A stretch of DNA of 37,353 nt, from the NCBI GenBank assembly GCA_009838845.1, contig VXRD01000098.1:1-37353 (forward strand). The letters run 5' to 3'. A model generated the notes under the pieces. That model did no database searches. It saw only the letters and a list, made by a program, of their open reading frames with translations, and was not told the origin of the DNA. A program made the position numbers and the translations under genes. This document shows positions 1 to 9,663 of the stretch, in pieces (position 1 is the stretch's first letter; every line of letters begins with the position of its first letter). Origin of the DNA: Gemmatimonadota bacterium. GTDB taxonomy: Bacteria > Latescibacterota > UBA2968.

Positions 1-151
1 CAATTTATTTTTTGTGAAAACTGGTCTTGAAAAAAATGACTCCCGTGGATCAAGGCAATAAACTCATTTGAAGGACCAAAACCTTCTCATTTGACTTTTT
101 CTAATAATTTCTTTCCTTGTTATGTCCTCTCACCCTACAACGAGGCATCCA
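1..151. other. Leader region of the M14 gene
   Basis: AT-rich stretch with no gene. A TTGACT hexamer lies at 91-96, but no good -10 box is found 16-18 bases downstream, so no promoter is called. The window may begin inside a longer intergenic region. Confidence 0.4.
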
Positions 152-2743
152 ATGACACGCCTATTGATCGTCCTCATCGCATTGATCGGGTTGAACACAC
201 CGGCTCATTCTCGTGTTGACCTCAGCTATTACCTGCCCGAGGGCACGACCTACGATCCCGACATCCCCACACCCGAAGACTTTTTCGGATTTCAGATTGG
301 CGATTGGCACCTGCGACACGACCTCATCGTGAACTACCTGTACACATTGGCCGAACGCTCCGACCGCATTGCCCTCACGCAATACGCCCAAACATACCAG
401 CAACGCCCCCTATTATTACTCACCATCACATCCCCGCAAAACCACCAGAACCTCGAAGCCATCCAGACACAACACCGGCAACTCACAAACCCGGACCAAT
501 CGTCCGCGCTCGACATCAACACAATGCCCGTAGTCGTGTACATGGGATATAGCATCCACGGCAATGAACCCAGCGGCGGCAACGCCGCGCCATTAATTGC
601 ATATCATCTGGCGGCGGCGCAAGGTCCTGCCATAGACAACCTCCTCGCCAATACCGTCATCTTGCTCGATCCCGTATCCAACCCCGATGGCTTCAGTCGC
701 TTTGCACACTGGGCAAACATGCACCGCAGCAAACAACTCGTTGCCGATCCCGAACACCGGGAACATCGAGAAATCTGGCCGAGTGGGCGCACCAACCACT
801 ACTGGTTTGACCTCAACCGCGACTGGGTATTTCTTCAACATCCCGAAAGCCGGGGGCGGATTGAAACATTCCACGCCTGGAAACCGAACATGCTCACCGA
901 CCACCATGAAATGAACACCAATTCCACTTACTTCTTTCAACCGGGCATACCCTCGCGCAACAATCCCCTCACCCCGGCACGCACATATCAACTCACCGCT
1001 GCAATCGCCGAACGCCACGTCAGCGCGCTCGATAAAATCGGCACACTATATTACACACGGGAGTCATTCGACGACTTTTACATCGGCAAAGGATCGACCT
1101 ATCCCGATCTCAACGGCGGCGTGGGCCTTCTCTTTGAGCAAGCCAGCGCACGCGGACTTATGCAAGAAAGCATTCACGGACCGATCTCCTTTCCCTTTGC
1201 CATACGCAATCAGATAAGAACTGCCCTATCGGCACTCCAGGCAGCCCGTGAACTGCGCACCGAATTGCTATCGCATCAGCGCGATTTTTACATCTCCGCA
1301 ACCCGGGAAGCCGAGGGTGCCGCCATCAAAGCTTATGTTTTTGGCGATCCGGATGACGTGGCGCGCACCCATCATTTTATCGACGTACTCCAGCAACACC
1401 ACATACAGATCTACGACCTCGCGCGCCCCATGCGCATCGGTGGTCAAACCTTCTCGCCCGGCTCGGCCTATATCATTCCCACCGAGCAACCGCAATACCG
1501 CTTGCTCACCAGCCTGTTTGAGCGCCGTACCACCTTTACAGACAGCTTATTTTACGATGTCTCAGCCTGGACACTGCCCCTGGCATTTAACATGCCCCTA
1601 TTAGAAATCAAATCGTCATCCCAGGAATTTATCGGCGACCTGTTGCCGCCGTCTAAATTTCCTCGTGGCCGTCTATCTGTCTTCAACCCGGAGATCAATA
1701 CTTATGCGTACCTTTTTGAATGGAATGGGCATTACGCACCTCGCGCACTCTACCGCATGCAAAAAGCCGGTATAAGAGCCAAAGTAGCCTCGCGACAGTT
1801 CAGCATGCGTATTTCCTCAGACTCGGAGAATGAGCACTTATTTAACTACGGCACCATACTCATCCCCATGGGCATTCAAAAAAATGATCCACAAACAATT
1901 CGAAACCTCATGCAAACAATCGCGCAAGAAGATGCTCTCAATGTATTTGCCGTCTCCACCGGGCAGACCGACAGCGGTATTGACCTGGGTAGCCCGGGGT
2001 TTGTCCCCCTCAAAATGCCTCAAATAGCCCTTTTAATTGGCAAAGGCACCGATGTCTATAACGCCGGTGAAGTGTGGCATTTGTTAGACCAGCGCTATAA
2101 TATGTCCATCAGCCTCATAGACGCCAGCCATGTGCGCGATATAGACCTCAATCGCTATAATACAGTAATCGCAGCAGGCGGACCTTATAGCAACCTCGAC
2201 TCTACTGGCGTCAACGCCTTAAAACAGTGGTTGCGCCAGGGCAACACACTCATAGCACTCAACAGTGCTGTTCATTGGGCCATCAATACCAAGCTCGCCA
2301 GTGCCCAATTCGTCGAGCGAAATCGAGGAAATTACAGTGACCGCAAAGCTTATATCGACGCAGCCAGCGACCGGGGAGCGCAAATTATTGGCGGTGCTAT
2401 CTTTCGGGTTCACCTGGACCGCACCCATCCCCTCGCCTATGGGTATCTCAGCAATAGCCTGCCAGTCTTTCGGCGCGGCACACTCTTTATCAAACCAGTA
2501 AACCCTTATGCCACCCCTTTGCAATACACCAAACAGCCCTTGCTCGCAGGATATATCTCTGAACAGAACCACAATTACATCGCCGAATCCGCATCCACTC
2601 TCGTCGCCAAACAGGGCAATGGCCGCGTCATACTCATGCTCGACAACCCCACCTTCCGCGCCTATTGGTACGGCACCCAAAAACTCTTTGCCAACGCCCT
2701 CTTTTTCGGTCCCACCATCAGCCTCCGCACATTGGATGAGTAA
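152..2743 (+). CDS. Secreted M14-type zinc carboxypeptidase-like protein
   Basis: A predicted exported metallopeptidase of 863 residues. The reading frame extends to an ATG at 122, but the ATG at 152 has a GAGG six bases upstream and begins directly with a signal peptide (MTRLLIVLIALIGL...), so 152 is preferred. The peptidase M14 signature is visible: HGNE (H136, E139) would supply two zinc ligands, the TDHHEMN segment near 251-252 the third, and the LLFEQAS glutamate near 329 the catalytic base. The second half is not peptidase. Around AAGGPYSNLD it looks like the glutamine-amidotransferase-like fold attached to some large bacterial M14 proteins. It stands alone, convergent with the lipoprotein operon and separated from it by a terminator. 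Substrate is unknown; amidase or peptidase activity on cell-wall or dietary peptides are both possible. Confidence 0.85.
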   Translation: MTRLLIVLIALIGLNTPAHSRVDLSYYLPEGTTYDPDIPTPEDFFGFQIGDWHLRHDLIVNYLYTLAERSDRIALTQYAQTYQQRPLLLLTITSPQNHQNLEAIQTQHRQLTNPDQSSALDINTMPVVVYMGYSIHGNEPSGGNAAPLIAYHLAAAQGPAIDNLLANTVILLDPVSNPDGFSRFAHWANMHRSKQLVADPEHREHREIWPSGRTNHYWFDLNRDWVFLQHPESRGRIETFHAWKPNMLTDHHEMNTNSTYFFQPGIPSRNNPLTPARTYQLTAAIAERHVSALDKIGTLYYTRESFDDFYIGKGSTYPDLNGGVGLLFEQASARGLMQESIHGPISFPFAIRNQIRTALSALQAARELRTELLSHQRDFYISATREAEGAAIKAYVFGDPDDVARTHHFIDVLQQHHIQIYDLARPMRIGGQTFSPGSAYIIPTEQPQYRLLTSLFERRTTFTDSLFYDVSAWTLPLAFNMPLLEIKSSSQEFIGDLLPPSKFPRGRLSVFNPEINTYAYLFEWNGHYAPRALYRMQKAGIRAKVASRQFSMRISSDSENEHLFNYGTILIPMGIQKNDPQTIRNLMQTIAQEDALNVFAVSTGQTDSGIDLGSPGFVPLKMPQIALLIGKGTDVYNAGEVWHLLDQRYNMSISLIDASHVRDIDLNRYNTVIAAGGPYSNLDSTGVNALKQWLRQGNTLIALNSAVHWAINTKLASAQFVERNRGNYSDRKAYIDAASDRGAQIIGGAIFRVHLDRTHPLAYGYLSNSLPVFRRGTLFIKPVNPYATPLQYTKQPLLAGYISEQNHNYIAESASTLVAKQGNGRVILMLDNPTFRAYWYGTQKLFANALFFGPTISLRTLDE

Positions 2744-2763
2744 CAGGCGCGTTCCACCTTGCA

Positions 2764-2806
2764 CAAAATAAAAGAGCACTGATTCTGACGAACCAGTGCT
2801 CTTTTT
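2764..2806. terminator. Bidirectional intrinsic terminator
   Basis: AAGAGCACTG (2772-2781) pairs with CAGTGCTCTT (2794-2803) around a 12-base loop. A T-run follows on the plus strand and an A-rich run (2764-2773) precedes the stem, giving a U-run on the minus strand. It separates two convergent genes and probably serves both. Confidence 0.85.
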
Positions 2807-2825
2807 ATCATTCGCGTCGCAGTAT

Positions 2826-3596
2826 TCACCGTTGAATATCGTGACGCGTGGCATCTCTGGGCACGGGCAAAACAAAGTCCTTGTCAGCCAGACCCGTATT
2901 AATAGCGCGCGATTTGATCTGGATAAGCATCACATCCTCTCCTTGCCGAATCTCGATACGCCGGGGTAGTGCAAAACCGTCATCCATGCGATAATCGGAC
3001 AGCATGCGCGCCGATACGAGTTGTCCATCGGCGTTATAGACCCTCTCCTCGCGCAAAAAACCCGTACTTGTCTCAATCCAGAGACGGCGCAAATAAAGAT
3101 CGTATTGCAACTCGAGAAAAATATGTTTTTCCTCGGGTTCAAAGCGCACCACGCGAGAGGCATCCAGGAGAGAGAGATTGGGCAAGCCGAGAATAGCGCG
3201 ATCATACGCATAATAGGACAGATCGACGTCCGTGAGCACGTAGAGCACATCTTCGGGAGGACCCACGAGATAGCGATTCTCACGGGGCAGGTGAACGTGC
3301 AGCGTATCATCCTGGGCACGCGCGGCCATGACCACGGTACCGAAACCGCCAACCACGAGTTTGAGATCCGAAGGAAATCGGTGGCGCACAAGCGCAGAAG
3401 CCCTGCGTTCGCGCACCCCATCAATAGTGAGGTCAATACTCGCGCGAACCTCCTGATTGTGCAAACTGTCGTAGCGGGTAGCGATGAGATGGAAAAATTC
3501 GGTTGAAGAAGTAACAGGCGGCAAAAGAGCGGGACGATTGGCGACACAGCCAGCGATCAGAAAGAGGAGAATAAGGAGATATTTAGGATTGTGCAT
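2826..3596 (-). CDS. Outer-membrane lipoprotein, LolB/DUF4292-like
   Basis: A 256-residue lipoprotein, the last gene of a four-gene minus-strand operon. The frame is open further upstream, but the ATG at 3596 starts immediately before a lipoprotein signal (MHNPKYLLILLFLIAGC), whose LIAGC lipobox fits signal peptidase II. The mature part reads as one long antiparallel sheet protein: SIDLTIDG, RRASALVRHRFPSDLKLVVGG, then alternating short strands to the C terminus. This resembles the half-barrel fold of LolB and DUF4292 lipoproteins that carry lipids or lipoproteins at the outer membrane. No enzymatic motif is seen. The gene starts 28 bases after the TPR gene. The fold assignment rests on sequence pattern only; the lipoprotein call is firm. 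Confidence 0.7.
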   Translation of the reverse strand: MHNPKYLLILLFLIAGCVANRPALLPPVTSSTEFFHLIATRYDSLHNQEVRASIDLTIDGVRERRASALVRHRFPSDLKLVVGGFGTVVMAARAQDDTLHVHLPRENRYLVGPPEDVLYVLTDVDLSYYAYDRAILGLPNLSLLDASRVVRFEPEEKHIFLELQYDLYLRRLWIETSTGFLREERVYNADGQLVSARMLSDYRMDDGFALPRRIEIRQGEDVMLIQIKSRAINTGLADKDFVLPVPRDATRHDIQR

Positions 3597-3624
3597 TTGG
3601 CATTTGAGGCAGGGCGGGGTTCGT

Positions 3625-5529
3625 CTATTCGGAATAACTCGCATCTCTGGAAAGATTTTTGAATTTTTCCCGCAGAGTTTGATTGTCGGGATCAAATTCT
3701 ATAGCGCGTTCATAGTGGTGGCTCGCGCGGTCGAGATCACCCATTTTTTGCGCTGCGTCGCCCGCGTGCTCGTGAATAACCGCGAGATTTTCGCGCAGAC
3801 CATCTACAATTGGGGAATTGGGATCGGTTTGGCGAAGGGTTTCTTCCTCTACGGCGAGTGCACGGTCGAGCCAACGCGCGGCGTTTTCGTACTGCTTGAG
3901 CTGATAATAGACCCAGCCGAGGCTGTCGAGATAAGCGCCGTTCTCCGGGTCAATTTTCAGAGCGCGTTCAATTAACTTTTTTGCCTCTGTGAGGCGTTCA
4001 CCGCGCTCGGCGAGCATATACCCCAAATAGTTGCTGGCATCTGCGTGATCCTGATCCAGTGCCAAAAGGCGCTGAAATACTGCGACAGCGCGATCGAACT
4101 GTCCCGCCCGTTCAAGACTGCGTCCCAGATCGAAGAGGACATGCTCGAGAAACTCGGGATTATTTTCCGTATCGGCGACGAGTGGCTCCAGCAGGGGAAT
4201 GGCTCTTTCCCAGTTGCGATCAAAAAGATATGTACGCGCCAGTTCGTAGCGAAAACCCGTATTTTTGGGCCTCGCGTCAACAGCCTGTTGATAGATAATG
4301 CGCGCACTGGCAATTTCGTTTTGGCGCAAATAAACGCGGGCAAGATCAAACGCAATTTGATCGTAATACTCGCTTTCAGGGCGCGTGTCTCCATGGAGCT
4401 TTTCTAAAATCTGTTGCGCGCTTGCCCAGTTTTCCTCGGCCCTGTAAGAACGGGCAATGCCGAGATGATATTCGGTCTTTTCACCCTGTAAGTTGGCGTG
4501 GCGATAGGTTTTGCGCGCATCGGCCGTACGGTTGGCATCGAGCAACAAACGGGCTTTTATGCCCAGCAGAGTCTGGTTTTCGGGATCGGTTTGCAACTGG
4601 TGATTGAGAACGCGTTCGGCCATATCGACAAATAGCATTTTCTCGTCGTGATCGTGACGCCCCTTCACCATTCTGAGGAGCACATTGCCCAACTGATTGA
4701 CCAGACGGACATCTGGTTCCTCAAAGAGGTAATTGAGATAGGGTTCGTGGCTGTAAATGTGTACTAATTGAACCCAGACCGGGACGTTCTCCCTGGTAAC
4801 GCTATAATCTTGCCGCGCGATTATCCATCGGAAATTTTGTTCGGCAGCCAATGTATCGCCCCGAGAGAGATGTGTTATGCCCAGCTTAAACTGGAGATCA
4901 TCGTTATTGGGGTCGTCTTTGAGGATATCGCGATAGATTTGCGCTGCTTTGTCAAACGCGCGCTGCTGATTGTAGATGTCAGCGGCAAAGCGCTTTTCGC
5001 GCGCCCCCATCAGTCCGGGCATGGCAACAATGCTATCGAGCAATGTCATAACTTTGCCGCGCTGCCCTCTGGCCCTATAAATTTGAAAAAGATGTTGATA
5101 AGCACTCAGGTCTCGCGGCGCGAGGCGCACAATGGCATTCAACTGGTCAATCGCACTGGTAGTATCGCGCAGGCCCCGGCTGAGGGCTTCGTAATAGAGC
5201 CAGCGGGTTTGCACATTTTGGGGATCAATTTGAACGGCTCGCCGCGCGGGTTCAACCGCCTGTTGAAATCGCCGAACAGCATTGAGATTGCGAGCCAGTG
5301 CGCTGTAGAGTGTCGCAGAGGTTGAGTCGTATTGCACAGCGGCTTGCAATTCTTCAATAGCCCGATCGCGTTGGCCTGCGGATTCTGCAAATCTCGCCCG
5401 CAAAAAGTGCGTGACAGCATGGGGATGAGGGGATGATTTTTTGGGGACAGAGCGCAAGCTAATCTGCGGTTGCTGCGGTGATACACAGCCGATGAGCAGT
5501 GTGAACAAACAAAAGAATGTGTAACGCAT
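3625..5529 (-). CDS. TPR-repeat lipoprotein
   Basis: A 634-residue lipoprotein made almost wholly of tetratricopeptide repeats. The ATG at 5529 is chosen because it opens with MRYTFFCLFTLLIGC, a short signal with an LIGC lipobox; it sits two bases after the TGA of the upstream gene, so translation is probably coupled. The repeats run from about residue 40 to the C terminus, with typical W/L-G-Y-A-P spacing (for example DAAQKMGDLDRASHHYERAI followed by EFDP). TPR lipoproteins act as scaffolds for periplasmic or outer-membrane assembly. The neighbours, three other exported proteins, support an envelope role, but the partner is unknown. A longer start at 5580 would overlap the upstream gene by 49 bases and spoil the signal peptide. 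Confidence 0.88.
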   Translation of the reverse strand: MRYTFFCLFTLLIGCVSPQQPQISLRSVPKKSSPHPHAVTHFLRARFAESAGQRDRAIEELQAAVQYDSTSATLYSALARNLNAVRRFQQAVEPARRAVQIDPQNVQTRWLYYEALSRGLRDTTSAIDQLNAIVRLAPRDLSAYQHLFQIYRARGQRGKVMTLLDSIVAMPGLMGAREKRFAADIYNQQRAFDKAAQIYRDILKDDPNNDDLQFKLGITHLSRGDTLAAEQNFRWIIARQDYSVTRENVPVWVQLVHIYSHEPYLNYLFEEPDVRLVNQLGNVLLRMVKGRHDHDEKMLFVDMAERVLNHQLQTDPENQTLLGIKARLLLDANRTADARKTYRHANLQGEKTEYHLGIARSYRAEENWASAQQILEKLHGDTRPESEYYDQIAFDLARVYLRQNEIASARIIYQQAVDARPKNTGFRYELARTYLFDRNWERAIPLLEPLVADTENNPEFLEHVLFDLGRSLERAGQFDRAVAVFQRLLALDQDHADASNYLGYMLAERGERLTEAKKLIERALKIDPENGAYLDSLGWVYYQLKQYENAARWLDRALAVEEETLRQTDPNSPIVDGLRENLAVIHEHAGDAAQKMGDLDRASHHYERAIEFDPDNQTLREKFKNLSRDASYSE

Positions 5530-5531
5530 GA

Positions 5532-6788
5532 TCAATCCCTGGGTGGGCGAGTTTTTGATTTGGGTTTTTTGAACTCCCACATCAGTTCGCTGCGGCCAAA
5601 ATCGGTTTCGTGAGACTGTACGATGAGTTTGATGTACTTAGTCCGATCTGAAACAACCGGTGTTTTCATAACAGTGTGCGCGGAAAAATAGAGTATAAGC
5701 AATTTTTCATTGCCCACATAAGTAATATTCACGGGCGGCTCTGCAAAATAGCGCACTTTTTCACCGGGCGTATAAGTGGGATAAATATACGTGCCAAATA
5801 CATCTGTGACTTCAATTTCTCTGCCCGGCACAGACACCTGGAGTGCTTCGAGCGGATAAAATGCCCGCTCTTCAATTTTGTCGGGTTCATACCCGATGTC
5901 TTCGCTGTCTTCGAGATAAATTGTCCAGCGACTCAGATCGAGATATGCCTTGTCGTAGATGGTATTGAATTTTAAGCGAATTTGAATATCGTCACCGAGC
6001 TGATTCTGGCTGGCATAATCGTCCCAGGTCTGGGCAGAAATGCTATCGGCGCCGTAGTGGGTCTGCAACATATCAAATTCTGAACGCACGAGATCCGGGA
6101 CGTACAGCGTAGCTGAAATGAGCAGCGGGGAACGCACGACGCGATAGCGTTCGGAAACCCCCAACTCCCGGAATTGCAAATCGGGATGATCGGCAATACT
6201 CGGTGCCTGCGGCAAATCATCTATAGGACGCACCGAGGGAATAAAGCTCCGCACTGTCCATACCTTGAGCAATTGGGGATATGTCCAGGTGTTATCTGGA
6301 TCGGGTTCTGAAGGCAGGGTGAGTTTATAGACCTCTTTTTTCCCTGAAAACTCCGGAAAAAGCGGAGAATTCTGAACGTGGTAATAGGGATATTCCGCAA
6401 TGGGAATGGCAAAAACATCGCCCTTTTTGATGAGCTTATCCAGGCGTTCTATTTGCTTGCTATCAAGCGCTGTTTTGAGCGCATCAAACACGGCACTGGC
6501 ACTGTCATTCGCGCTCTGGCGCAGGCTTCTCAGATCCTTGAGTTTTGGGATATAGCCCTGCCACAAAAGGGCTTCGTTGGTTCGGCGCGCGCGTTCAGTT
6601 TGATATTCAATCACGATATCGCGAAGTGCGGAAACGTGTTTGGCAACATGTTCTTTCTGATCGCCCTTCGCCTTGAGGTGCTTACTCAATCGATCCGCTT
6701 CAAGCAGATCCTTCGTATTGGCACCCCAGGCGGTCTGAAGCGCAAAAAGTAAAAGCGCAACAAAAATTTTGGCTACACGGAAAAACAT
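5532..6788 (-). CDS. Secreted protein of unknown family
   Basis: A 418-residue protein with a clear Sec signal peptide (MFFRVAKIFVALLLFALQ, cleavage likely near TAWGA). After the signal comes a charged helical stretch (about 25-120, rich in K, E, R), then a beta-rich region to the end with many aromatic strands (YTPGEKVRYFAEPPVNITYVG, MWEFKKP). There is no lipobox and no recognised catalytic motif. I looked for the GWxTD motif common in such operons and did not find it. It starts 3 bases after the stop of the upstream lipoprotein gene and ends 2 bases before the TPR gene, so it belongs to the same operon. A periplasmic or surface assembly factor is the best guess from context alone. Confidence 0.75.
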   Translation of the reverse strand: MFFRVAKIFVALLLFALQTAWGANTKDLLEADRLSKHLKAKGDQKEHVAKHVSALRDIVIEYQTERARRTNEALLWQGYIPKLKDLRSLRQSANDSASAVFDALKTALDSKQIERLDKLIKKGDVFAIPIAEYPYYHVQNSPLFPEFSGKKEVYKLTLPSEPDPDNTWTYPQLLKVWTVRSFIPSVRPIDDLPQAPSIADHPDLQFRELGVSERYRVVRSPLLISATLYVPDLVRSEFDMLQTHYGADSISAQTWDDYASQNQLGDDIQIRLKFNTIYDKAYLDLSRWTIYLEDSEDIGYEPDKIEERAFYPLEALQVSVPGREIEVTDVFGTYIYPTYTPGEKVRYFAEPPVNITYVGNEKLLILYFSAHTVMKTPVVSDRTKYIKLIVQSHETDFGRSELMWEFKKPKSKTRPPRD

Positions 6789-6791
6789 AGG

Positions 6792-7208
6792 TCAATGTTC
6801 CGATGAACCGATTTCGACGTGTACGCTCCACCAGTTAAAATTCTGTCCGTTGGCCTCAAGTGTGACCGGGCTTACCTGTCCTGCCGTCATATTCACTCTG
6901 GAGGTAGGACCGAGTTCAACCCTGTTTGACAGGTGGATCTCGACACGGACATTGGAGACAGTCGCGCTGGTCGTATTGGTCAATGTTCCCGTGAACATTT
7001 CTTGCTGACTGTCGTAGCGCATGACGAGCTCAACTCCGCTTCGGGCCTCCTTAGCCTCATCTGCCAGTCCATACTGAATTCCGGATTCACCTTCTTCACC
7101 CGATTCGGTTGGACTGCCCGCGCACGCCATGAAGACCAGCGTAAAGACACACGCCAGAGCATAGAGAGATGAAGTTCGAGATGGTTCAGGGTGTGTGGAT
7201 ATTGACAT
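6792..7208 (-). CDS. Small lipoprotein with FxLYD/Ig-like domain
   Basis: A 138-residue protein, first gene of the four-gene export operon. The ATG at 7208 is fixed by AGGAGG at 7217-7222, eight bases upstream; an earlier in-frame ATG at 7244 lacks this. The signal ends at a probable lipobox (VFMAC), followed by a low-complexity acidic linker (SPTESGEEGESG). The remainder, about residues 50-138, reads TGTLTNTTSATVSNVRVEIHL then SNRVELGP, the pattern of a small Ig-like beta sandwich such as FxLYD. It carries no enzymatic motif and probably binds another envelope component. The family assignment is tentative. Confidence 0.75.
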   Translation of the reverse strand: MSISTHPEPSRTSSLYALACVFTLVFMACAGSPTESGEEGESGIQYGLADEAKEARSGVELVMRYDSQQEMFTGTLTNTTSATVSNVRVEIHLSNRVELGPTSRVNMTAGQVSPVTLEANGQNFNWWSVHVEIGSSEH

Positions 7209-7391
7209 GGTTGTATCCTCCTGTCGGAATGTTGTTATCCACATCTTCTTTCGGAATGTATGGTTCTAATGTCTAAATAAAAAAAAGGTTCAAATTTTTT
7301 TCTAAAATCGAAACAGATCATTGTATTTCTATCTTTTAAAACTTTAAAAAACAATAGTTTAAAAATATAAATTACACACGACATATTTTTG
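7209..7391 (-). other. AT-rich upstream region of the export operon
   Basis: About 180 bases, very A/T-rich between 7275 and 7390. On the minus strand a TTGAAC near 7307 could be a -35 box, but the -10 at the right distance (ATTAGA) is poor. No hairpin terminator for the RNase R gene is seen here. Confidence 0.35.
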
Positions 7392-9542
7392 TTATTTTCG
7401 TCGGTGTCGCGTGCGTTTGGCGTGATTTTTGCGGCGATGTGGGATGTGTTTCAGCAGGTGAAAGTCTATCCGCAGGCGTTGCTGGTCGAGCTGGGCGAGT
7501 TGTACCTGAACCGAATCCCCAAGTCGGAAAGTCGTCCCCGTGGATTCGCCCACGAGTGCGCCTTGCAACTCGTGGTAAATATAATAATCATCCCAGAGAT
7601 ATTTTACGTGAACCAGGCCCTCGATGAGCACATCATTGAGTTGAACAAAAAAACCAATAGAACGCACATCGACGATAACAGCATCAAAACACTCGCCCAT
7701 CTTATCTTTCAAATAGAGAATTTGCATAAGCCGAATAGCATCCCTCTCGGCTTGTTGCGCGGCGATCTCGCGTTGCGTCGCCAGATCCCCAATATCGGGC
7801 AAGCGGCGTGCGCGGCGCGCCATCTGTCCGGGCGTGCTACCATCGTTGATCGCATCGCGCAAAATCCGGTGAAGAATCAAATCGGGATAGCGCCGAATGG
7901 GCGACGTGAAATGCGTATAAGTATCGCAAGCCAACCCGAAATGACCGACATTTTCGGGTGTGTACACCGCTTTCTTCATTGAACGCAACAGGCGATGGCT
8001 CAAAATATGACCAACAGGCTCATCCTTGAAATTTGCGAGAAACGCCTGGATATTTTCCGCCCGCGAAGGATTGGAAAGGCGATACCCCAATGTTCTCGCC
8101 AGATCGCAAAATTCGGCGAGTTTTTCACCGTCGGGCGGTTCGTGGACGCGATAGAGAATCGGGATACCGCCATCGGCCATACGCCGCGCAACGATTTCAT
8201 TTGCCAGAAGCATAAATTCTTCAATAAGACGATGACTATTCAAACGAGCGCGGGGACCAATGTGAATGGGATGACCCTGATCATTGAGGACAATACGCGG
8301 TTCGGGAATCTCAAAATCAATCGTACCCCTTGCCATGCGTTTCTCTGTCAGACGAATCCTCAGAGCCTCCATATGCATGAGAACATCGGCATACGGTTCG
8401 GCGGGATTGGCCGCGCCCCTATCGCAATCGAGCACGCGCTGAACCTCTTCATAAGACAGGCTCGCGCGGCTGCGTATAACCGTCTCTGCAATTTGGGTGT
8501 CTATCAACTCGCCATCGGGGGTAATATGCGCCAGAATACTCAGAGCGAGGCGATCTTCACCGGGCTGTAGAGAACAGATATTTGCAGAAAGCCTCTCCGG
8601 CAACATGGGAATGACGCGATCGGGAAAATACACACTGCTGCCGCGTGCGAGGGCTTCGTGATCAAGGGGCGAGCCTTCGGGAACATAGTAGCTGACATCG
8701 GCAATGTGAATACCCAGACAATAGGTCTGATCATCGAGAACCTGAAGCGACACGGCATCGTCGTGATCGCGCGCATCAACTGGATCAATGGTAAAACAGG
8801 TCAAATCGCGCAAATCGAGGCGACGGTCGATCTCCTCTGCGGGAATATCTTCTGTAATCTCTTCTACAGCTTCGAGCACATGTTGAGGAAAAACGAGAGG
8901 AAGGCCGAGTTTTTTGATGAGAATCAGGGTCTCAATCCCCGCATCGTCCGCATTGCCCAGAACCTCGACAATCTGACCATCGGGATGGGCATTGGGTGAG
9001 GAATATTTAAGGTGCACAACCACCTTTTGCCCCGCCTTAGCTCCGCAGGTCAGGTCATCGGGGATATGAACGCGTGCGCGAATGCGCGGATCGTCGGAGA
9101 CCACAAGAGAAACGCCATCATACGTGCCCACCATTGTTTGCTCGGCGCGTTCCACAATGCGAACCAACTCACCCTCTGCGCGGTCACTGCCTTGTGCCCT
9201 GCGCGTGAGTCGCACCAAAGCGCGGTCGCCGTGTCGCGCACGCCTCATGTATCTCGCACCAATGAAAATATCTGCGCCGCCATCGTCGGGCGCGAGCAAG
9301 CCATATCCACTGGCCTGGACACTGATGCGACCAACGACGAGATTGTGTTCAGACGGAATCCCGTAACGGCTACGGCGCAACTTGACGAGAGACCCATCGC
9401 GCACCATGCCGCGAATCAGGCGGCGAAAATCTGAATACGCCCGATCAGAAACGCGAAGCGCGCGAGCAAGTTCCCTGATTTTGAGCGGACGCCTATGTTG
9501 TTGACGCACAAAATTCAGTACTTGATCACGAGAGACAGACAT
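7392..9542 (-). CDS. rnr: Ribonuclease R (RNB-family exoribonuclease)
   Basis: A 716-residue 3'-5' exoribonuclease that degrades structured RNA, mRNA and rRNA. Domains in order: an N-terminal winged-helix (MSVSRDQVLNFVRQQHRRPLK...), cold-shock-type RNA-binding segments (VVGRISVQASGYGLLAPDD), the RNB catalytic domain opening with IDPVDARDHDDAVS, whose spaced aspartates bind the two metal ions, and a C-terminal S1 domain (FDAVIVDVRSIGFFVQLND) followed by a short basic tail (RRKNHAKRTRHRRK) typical of RNase R. The open frame continues to a TTG at 9560, but the ATG at 9542 starts at the usual point of the family; neither has a good ribosome site. It appears monocistronic. RNase II is less likely because of the helix-turn-helix and basic tail. 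Confidence 0.95.
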   Translation of the reverse strand: MSVSRDQVLNFVRQQHRRPLKIRELARALRVSDRAYSDFRRLIRGMVRDGSLVKLRRSRYGIPSEHNLVVGRISVQASGYGLLAPDDGGADIFIGARYMRRARHGDRALVRLTRRAQGSDRAEGELVRIVERAEQTMVGTYDGVSLVVSDDPRIRARVHIPDDLTCGAKAGQKVVVHLKYSSPNAHPDGQIVEVLGNADDAGIETLILIKKLGLPLVFPQHVLEAVEEITEDIPAEEIDRRLDLRDLTCFTIDPVDARDHDDAVSLQVLDDQTYCLGIHIADVSYYVPEGSPLDHEALARGSSVYFPDRVIPMLPERLSANICSLQPGEDRLALSILAHITPDGELIDTQIAETVIRSRASLSYEEVQRVLDCDRGAANPAEPYADVLMHMEALRIRLTEKRMARGTIDFEIPEPRIVLNDQGHPIHIGPRARLNSHRLIEEFMLLANEIVARRMADGGIPILYRVHEPPDGEKLAEFCDLARTLGYRLSNPSRAENIQAFLANFKDEPVGHILSHRLLRSMKKAVYTPENVGHFGLACDTYTHFTSPIRRYPDLILHRILRDAINDGSTPGQMARRARRLPDIGDLATQREIAAQQAERDAIRLMQILYLKDKMGECFDAVIVDVRSIGFFVQLNDVLIEGLVHVKYLWDDYYIYHELQGALVGESTGTTFRLGDSVQVQLAQLDQQRLRIDFHLLKHIPHRRKNHAKRTRHRRK

Positions 9543-9607
9543 ATTTTTTACAGGAGCCAAGGATAGACTAACAGGCGGGAGATATGGTGGCGGTGTTTGA
9601 ACGAAAG

Positions 9608-9616
9608 TGTTATACT
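9608..9616 (+). promoter_or_regulatory. Possible extended -10 promoter for the protease gene
   Basis: TG-T-TATACT matches an extended -10 element (TG at 9608-9609, TATACT at 9611-9616), 48 bases before the protease start. There is no good -35 box, which extended -10 promoters tolerate. Confidence 0.4.
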
Positions 9617-9663
9617 TCTGAGGAAAACTCAGGGCAAATATACGGAAAGGGCGCGAAAAAGCA

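Noticed and set aside
5532-6788. The secreted protein as a GWxTD-domain protein.
   Set aside because: The GWxTD motif and its helical flanks are absent, so no family was assigned.
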